DNA of 64,000 nucleotides from Micromussa lordhowensis. Its lineage: Eukaryota; Cnidaria; Anthozoa; Scleractinia; Lobophylliidae. Shown here piece after piece: positions 43,371-64,000 of this stretch. Where the stretch lies: NCBI GenBank assembly GCA_964020085.1, contig OZ026604.1, forward strand, positions 28,790,118-28,854,117, written 5' to 3'. Under the pieces are notes generated by a model that was not told the DNA's origin, made no database searches, and was given only the letters and a program-made list of their open reading frames with translations. Within the stretch, counting starts at the first letter, position 1; each line of letters opens with the position of its first letter. A program made the translations under genes and the position numbers.

Positions 43371-43447
43371 TCCTCCACAGTAGCTCAGTGGTTATAGCGT
43401 CCAACCAGTATTCTGGAAGGTCATGGGTTCGACTCCCGTTGGGGAAC
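43371..43447 (+). repeat. tRNA-like sequence (probable SINE head or tRNA pseudogene)
   Basis: A-box TAGCTCAGTGG at 43381 and B-box GGGTTCGACTCCC at 43425-43437 are spaced as in a tRNA. The acceptor ends TCCTCCA / TGGGGAA pair with one mismatch. The anticodon arm is irregular. More likely a tRNA-derived repeat than a functional tRNA. Confidence 0.55.
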
Positions 43448-44916
43448 CTAGAACATTTATTTTCTGAGTAAGAACGTTTCTTCATTTATTTCACTTTATC
43501 CAAATCACCGCTTCACTCATCATAATCGCTTATGTCGGTTATGTGAACATCGACACTGAAAAGACACAATGAAAACTCTGAGATCATTTTTTTCGTTATG
43601 TCGCTGTGTTCATACTGTTATATGTTGCTACAAGATCGAGATTATAATACGTCATTATGTCGGGATGTTCACTCTTCAAACATAATGATATAACGTCCCA
43701 CTAGGCCTGTGTGTACTAGGCCTGTGACATGTGAATGAAATTCAGTTTATGGCTTTTCAAATATTGATTTGTGTTGTATGTGTACTTTTTTATTGTTTTA
43801 TGTTGTACATAGTACAGTGTTCGCTGTATGTATATAACTTCATATAGTGTATATACGCATCATTTCTAAGTTAAATAGATATTTAATTGCTTGTATCTTG
43901 ATCGAATTTGGGGTGAAATTAGAACTGAGTTTCCATCTTGAAAGTCGTTTATTATTAGAGGGCAAATTATATTTGATATCACCCTGTAAGCAGAGTCTTT
44001 TCTTACGGTACATATGCTTTGCAAAAAGAGATAAAGCAAAAAGAGATAAAAGAGGCTCCGCTCGCAGGGTGATTTGATATCAGCGGCTGTGCATGCAATG
44101 ATGACTTCAGATATTTTAGTGGGACTCTGCGATTGATAGTGTTACAAAAGAAAATCATTAATTAGCAGTCCAGATAAATTTACCATTGTTAAAATTACCT
44201 TCTGAGAAAGACTCGGTTGAAAAATGGTCGTAGACGATTTGATTTGTTTTTCTCGGGGATAGTTTTTCAGTTTTTCTGGCTGAACTTACGGGCGAAAATG
44301 ATTGAGTAACCAGACAAAAGCATCTGCAAAAGATAAAAAGCGTCTGTCTGGTTAAAAAAGGAGGATAGATGCGATATGTTATAATCGGAGAATAATTTTA
44401 ATATTTTTCAAAGTACATCGACTGCCAGGTTTAGCATGTTCCAGATAGCTAGTTGACGATAGTTCACCGGCAGTCGCGCGAGCAAAGTCACGCGAGCAGC
44501 TAGTTTCAGGCCAAAGGCAGGGCCGGGCCTCATATTCGTCTATTTGACGTAATATCAGGTCATCACTCCATCTCGCCGCATTGCCCTTCTTACCCGTAAG
44601 CGTTGAACGTTCGGTGTCTCTTGAGTTGCCGCTTTCTTCTGAAAACATCTTCTCTATGTTATCTTGGTCTTCAATATTTTCTTTGTCATGATTATCATCT
44701 TAAATATAAACACGAATTTCTGAAGCTGAAGCGGAGCCTCGCGAGGAGCTTGTGGCGGCCATTTATAAAAACGAGCCCGCCGATTTTCGGGGAAAACAGC
44801 TGACCGAAAAACTATCATGAACTATCACACGCGCGGTCAAACGGGAAAACCCTTATCGACTATCATGAAGAATTTGAACAATATATGGTCAAAATGAATG
44901 ATAGTGGATGATAGAT
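43448..44916. other. Intergenic, no gene recognised
   Basis: Contains GACATAACG/ATCGACA-type words around 43540-43700 like those near 430-540, and a small tandem AAAGAGATAAAGC near 44028. Nothing else supported. Confidence 0.4.
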
Positions 44917-45031
44917 AACAATTATTCCATGAGCCCGAGTTGGATATGAAGTGATAAAATAACCAGCGAGCGCGTAGCGCGAGTTGGTTATAAACTATTC
45001 ATATCCAACAGGGGCGAATGTAATAATTGTT
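44917..45031. repeat. Foldback MITE, 'aacaattattcc' family, copy 3
   Basis: AACAATTATTCCATGAGC ... TAATAATTGTT with inner TTGGATATGAA / TTCATATCCAA. It continues into GTAAATTCTCAAACC, the complement of sequence flanking copy 1. Confidence 0.82.
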
Positions 45032-45478
45032 TTAGTAAATTCTCAAACCGGGTTTTGCCGCCGATTTTTATTTCGGCCATTATAGAGGAAGTTGAAAACT
45101 TCGTGCGGAAAATTTTTAAACTTGGCGCACTATTTTCTATATGACGTAAAACTCCGACTATCGGCTCTTATAACCCACCCATAAATTTTCGCGTGATATT
45201 ATTGGCTACTTTACGTCACGTGGTCTAAATTGCGGGACAGTTATCACACAATAACCCCCGCCCGCGTCGATATTTGTCCTCCGATTGTTTCCGTCGAGGA
45301 AAAACAGTCAGCCCAAGAATTTCAACTTTTCTTTTCTTCAGTTAACATGGAAGGAAACCAAACTCGTTTTAATGAGTGTAGCGACAGTAACATTAAAAAG
45401 CTGGTGCCACTAGCATTTTTTTACCATGTTTACGCGAGGTTTAATTGCGAAAAGAAAATTAATGGGAGGGTTATAAAA

Positions 45479-45662
45479 TAAATAAACCCCTTCCCGGCTT
45501 GCTGGTATGTCGGCTGATAATGTCCTTGGCTGAGAGATTGTCCTCAAAATTTCACATTTGCCCTCGAAGCTTCGCTTCTCGGCCAAATGTCCATTTTTCG
45601 GACAATCTCTCAGCCGCGGACATTATCAGTCGACATACCAGCCGCCTGAAGGGGTTTATTTA
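45479..45662. repeat. Foldback MITE
   Basis: Arms AAATAAACCCCTTC / GAAGGGGTTTATTT and inner GGCTGAGAGATTGTCC / GGACAATCTCTCAGCC around a GAAGCTTCGC loop. Confidence 0.85.
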
Positions 45663-45764
45663 CTAAATAGTCGGAGTTTTTTAGCCAATCAACAAGCTAG
45701 AAGTGCAATAGTCGGAGCTGAGAATTTACTAATGTATTAGACTATATGTTAGAGGGTGGTCTAA

Positions 45765-46301
45765 AGGCCGAGACACACGATGCGACAAATCGCTGCGACA
45801 CGTCGCCGCGACAGGTCGCTCCGTCGCTGCGACAAGTCGCCTAGTCTGCACTGCTTCTGCGACAAGTCGCTGCGACAAGACATTTGTTCTGGGCACGCAA
45901 GCGAATTTGGAAGAGGGGAAATGTGAACTAGTTCCAAATTTAACAAAATAAAACTCGATTACCATTCTACTTGTTGTTGCACTCCATTCTGAAGAGGAAG
46001 AAACTTGCTCAGGTTGTTTATTTTGGTCCACATGTTCGGTCGCCATTTTTAATGGTTTTCTGAGGGATCATGGGAAAATAATTGACGCTCCCTCATTGGT
46101 CGATTTTAATTTTGTCGCAGCGATTTGTCGCAGAAGCGTACATCACTCATTGCTGTCGCACGAATTCAAACCAGTTTGAATTCATGCGACAGATCGCTGC
46201 AACAAAATTCTGTCGCGGTGACAATGATTTTCACATGTCAGACGAGGCGATTTGTTGCAGCAACCTGTCGCGGCGATTTGTCGCATCGTGTGTCTCGGCC
46301 T
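45765..46301. mobile_element. PIF/Harbinger-type MITE with GCGAC-rich arms
   Basis: Ends AGGCCGAGACACACGATGCG and CGCATCGTGTGTCTCGGCCT are inverted repeats flanked by TAA on both sides (45762-45764, 46302-46304), the 3-bp duplication typical of PIF/Harbinger. Arms are filled with TGTCGCAGCGA-type words in both directions. It ends about 180 bp before the PASK start codon. Confidence 0.8.
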
Positions 46302-46310
46302 TAATAGCCT

Positions 46311-46385
46311 GCGAATACAGCCGCCTTTCATTCGCTCCCGCTACTAACGTGCGAAACGCGCGTTAGTAGCAGGCGGCTGTATTCG
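46311..46385. repeat. Hairpin in PASK promoter region
   Basis: GCGAATACAGCCGCCT pairs with AGGCGGCTGTATTCG, and GCTACTAACG with CGTTAGTAGC, around a short loop. It lies 95-170 bp upstream of the PASK ATG. Confidence 0.8.
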
Positions 46386-46480
46386 GCCGCTTGAAACAGT
46401 CGGAAATAATCGGAACTCGCTCGGGTTATCCGACTACTTCCGAAGATTTAGGCGCGCAGAATGATTTGAAAAGATCAAAC

Positions 46481-62673
<16,193 letters not shown>

Positions 62674-63269
62674 TGACCACTTCTAATTGTGTGGTTGTGA
62701 GAGGTATGGTTTCTTATCAATCAATTCTCATCATGTGCGTCCACTCATATGGTACGTTGTAAGTTTGGGCCCACAAAAGAAACACCTGCTACCTGTCTTT
62801 CATGAACCTTATAACTTCAACTTTGCTCTGTAATCTCCTGCTGATCACCACACGTCTCCGTGTATCCTTTGGTCAGCCTCCTTACAATCAATTCAGCCTT
62901 GAATTACCAGCTGGCATCCATCAAATTACAACTCTGGAAACATTTAATGTCAATGGAACTTATTAATTTTGTCCCATGGCAATATCTCCTCCTCCTTGTA
63001 CTTGATACTTGCGAGATACAGGCTTTTAACTTGTTGCTAACCATCTCTTAAATATGAATTAAACTACAATGGGGAACAAAAGAAGTTGAGACACTTTTAG
63101 AAAATTACACTTTTAATAGAACTTTTAACCTCTTATTCTATTTCATTTGCATCTAGCATCAATTCTCTGATACCCCTGACCCCTATGGCGTACCATCGGG
63201 GCCAAAATTCAACTTTTGAATTTTGCTTGTACGTTTGGCATTCGATGTTGTAGTTTTACAATTTGTTCT

Positions 63270-63445
63270 TACATCTGCAATTCAACATTCAAGTTTGCAA
63301 TTTCTCTATTCCAATTGACGATTTGACATTGTTTGTTTCACAATTCAACATCCAAGTTTACGCAATTCAACATCCAAGTTTACAATTCTACATCCAAGTT
63401 CACGCAATTCAACATCCAAGTTTACGCAATTCAACATTCAACTTT
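63270..63445 (+). repeat. Minisatellite, ~22-bp unit
   Basis: Imperfect copies of ACGCAATTCAACATCCAAGT (plus TT) and a shorter ACAATTCxACATCCAAGT form, in at least six tandem units. Confidence 0.85.
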
Positions 63446-63717
63446 GAAAAATGCATGTTTTCGATATCCAACCGCAATCCAGTCAATGACAGTCAGTGTG
63501 GGCTCAGAAAACTATCAAACTTCTCCCTGTGTAGGGGCTAGCAAAGGCAGGTCACGCTACCCTAGACAGTAGCTTTTACCACGTAAAAATGGCGCCGTAG
63601 TCATTCTTTTTACACCCAACACGCGATCGTACGTAAGTAATTTATTTGTAAGTTCAGATACACCACATTCATATATCTCACTGTCCTTTCTGGGTGTGGA
63701 CAAAACTTGGGCCCGGG

Positions 63718-63758
63718 CCCATGGGCTACCCTATGGGCTACCCTATGGGCTACCCTAT
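63718..63758 (+). repeat. 12-bp tandem repeat (CCATGGGCTACC-like) x3
   Basis: ATGGGCTACCCT occurs three times in a row after GGGCCC. Confidence 0.85.
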
Positions 63759-64000
63759 TTTGATGATTTTACAATCTCACAATAATTTTTGGAGGGATTT
63801 TTAGGGAAAAATTGAGAATTTCCGGGTAGATTTTTAGAGCATTTTTCGGGATATTTGTGTCTAGGCCTAGAACAAAACAGTTTTGACACCACGTTATTCC
63901 TATGGCTTGAATTGACGAGACAAGCAACGCTGTGCAGTTAAAATGGCTATGACACTATGACAAAATGGCTTTTTTGGGAAAAGTTTTTTTATTTTTTTTA

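Overview
The window is metazoan nuclear DNA, most likely from an anthozoan cnidarian such as a stony coral. The genes have many short exons with GT-AG introns and animal-type products. The sequence is AT-rich and packed with foldback MITEs, Penelope-like elements (PLEs), CR1/L2-like LINE ends and tRNA-derived SINEs. The animal assignment is firm; 'coral' is inferred from the repeat flavour and gene set.

Layout. (1) 1335-5698, minus: five-plus exons of a sodium-dependent transporter (SLC6/NSS fold) whose TM1 resembles prokaryotic-type members; its 3' end is not visible. (2) 5894-14363, plus: a complete nine-exon PAF-acetylhydrolase (PLA2G7/PAFAH2-like) gene, 427 codons, head-to-head with gene 1 across only ~195 bp. 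It has a 25-bp microexon and a 72-bp in-frame tandem duplication of one acceptor site with the start of its exon. (3) 17701-19027: about 166 copies of an octamer GGACTATN, G-quadruplex-capable and open in all three plus frames. (4) 19475-20438, minus: an intronless class-A GPCR broken by one frameshift. (5) 21.4-30.5 kb: a retroelement nest. A Ty3/gypsy element with identical LTRs and a 5-bp target duplication sits in a PLE remnant. Further right, a foldback PLE sits inside a TTAA-flanked (piggyBac-type) non-autonomous element. (6) 31400-39707, minus: complete five-exon PDCD2L, with a LINE end starting six bases past its stop and introns full of MITEs, including two nested elements with 9-bp target duplications. 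(7) 42125-42929, plus: a weak two-exon small-gene candidate. (8) 46481 to beyond the window, plus: PAS-domain kinase PASK. Fourteen exons give 970 codons from the N-terminus to the start of the kinase domain; the rest lies past base 64000.

The host genes form no pathway or operon; they are independent genes. PASK is a nutrient-sensing kinase, PDCD2L a ribosome-biogenesis factor, the PAF-AH an intracellular phospholipase, and the NSS protein a Na+-coupled transporter. Exon models were built by matching family motifs and requiring consistent splice phase at every junction; all junctions in the four main genes are phase-compatible. No new multi-gene system was found. The most unusual items are the octamer array, the duplicated PAF-AH splice acceptor with its catalytic-Asp motif, the nested transposons, and the prokaryotic-type transporter.
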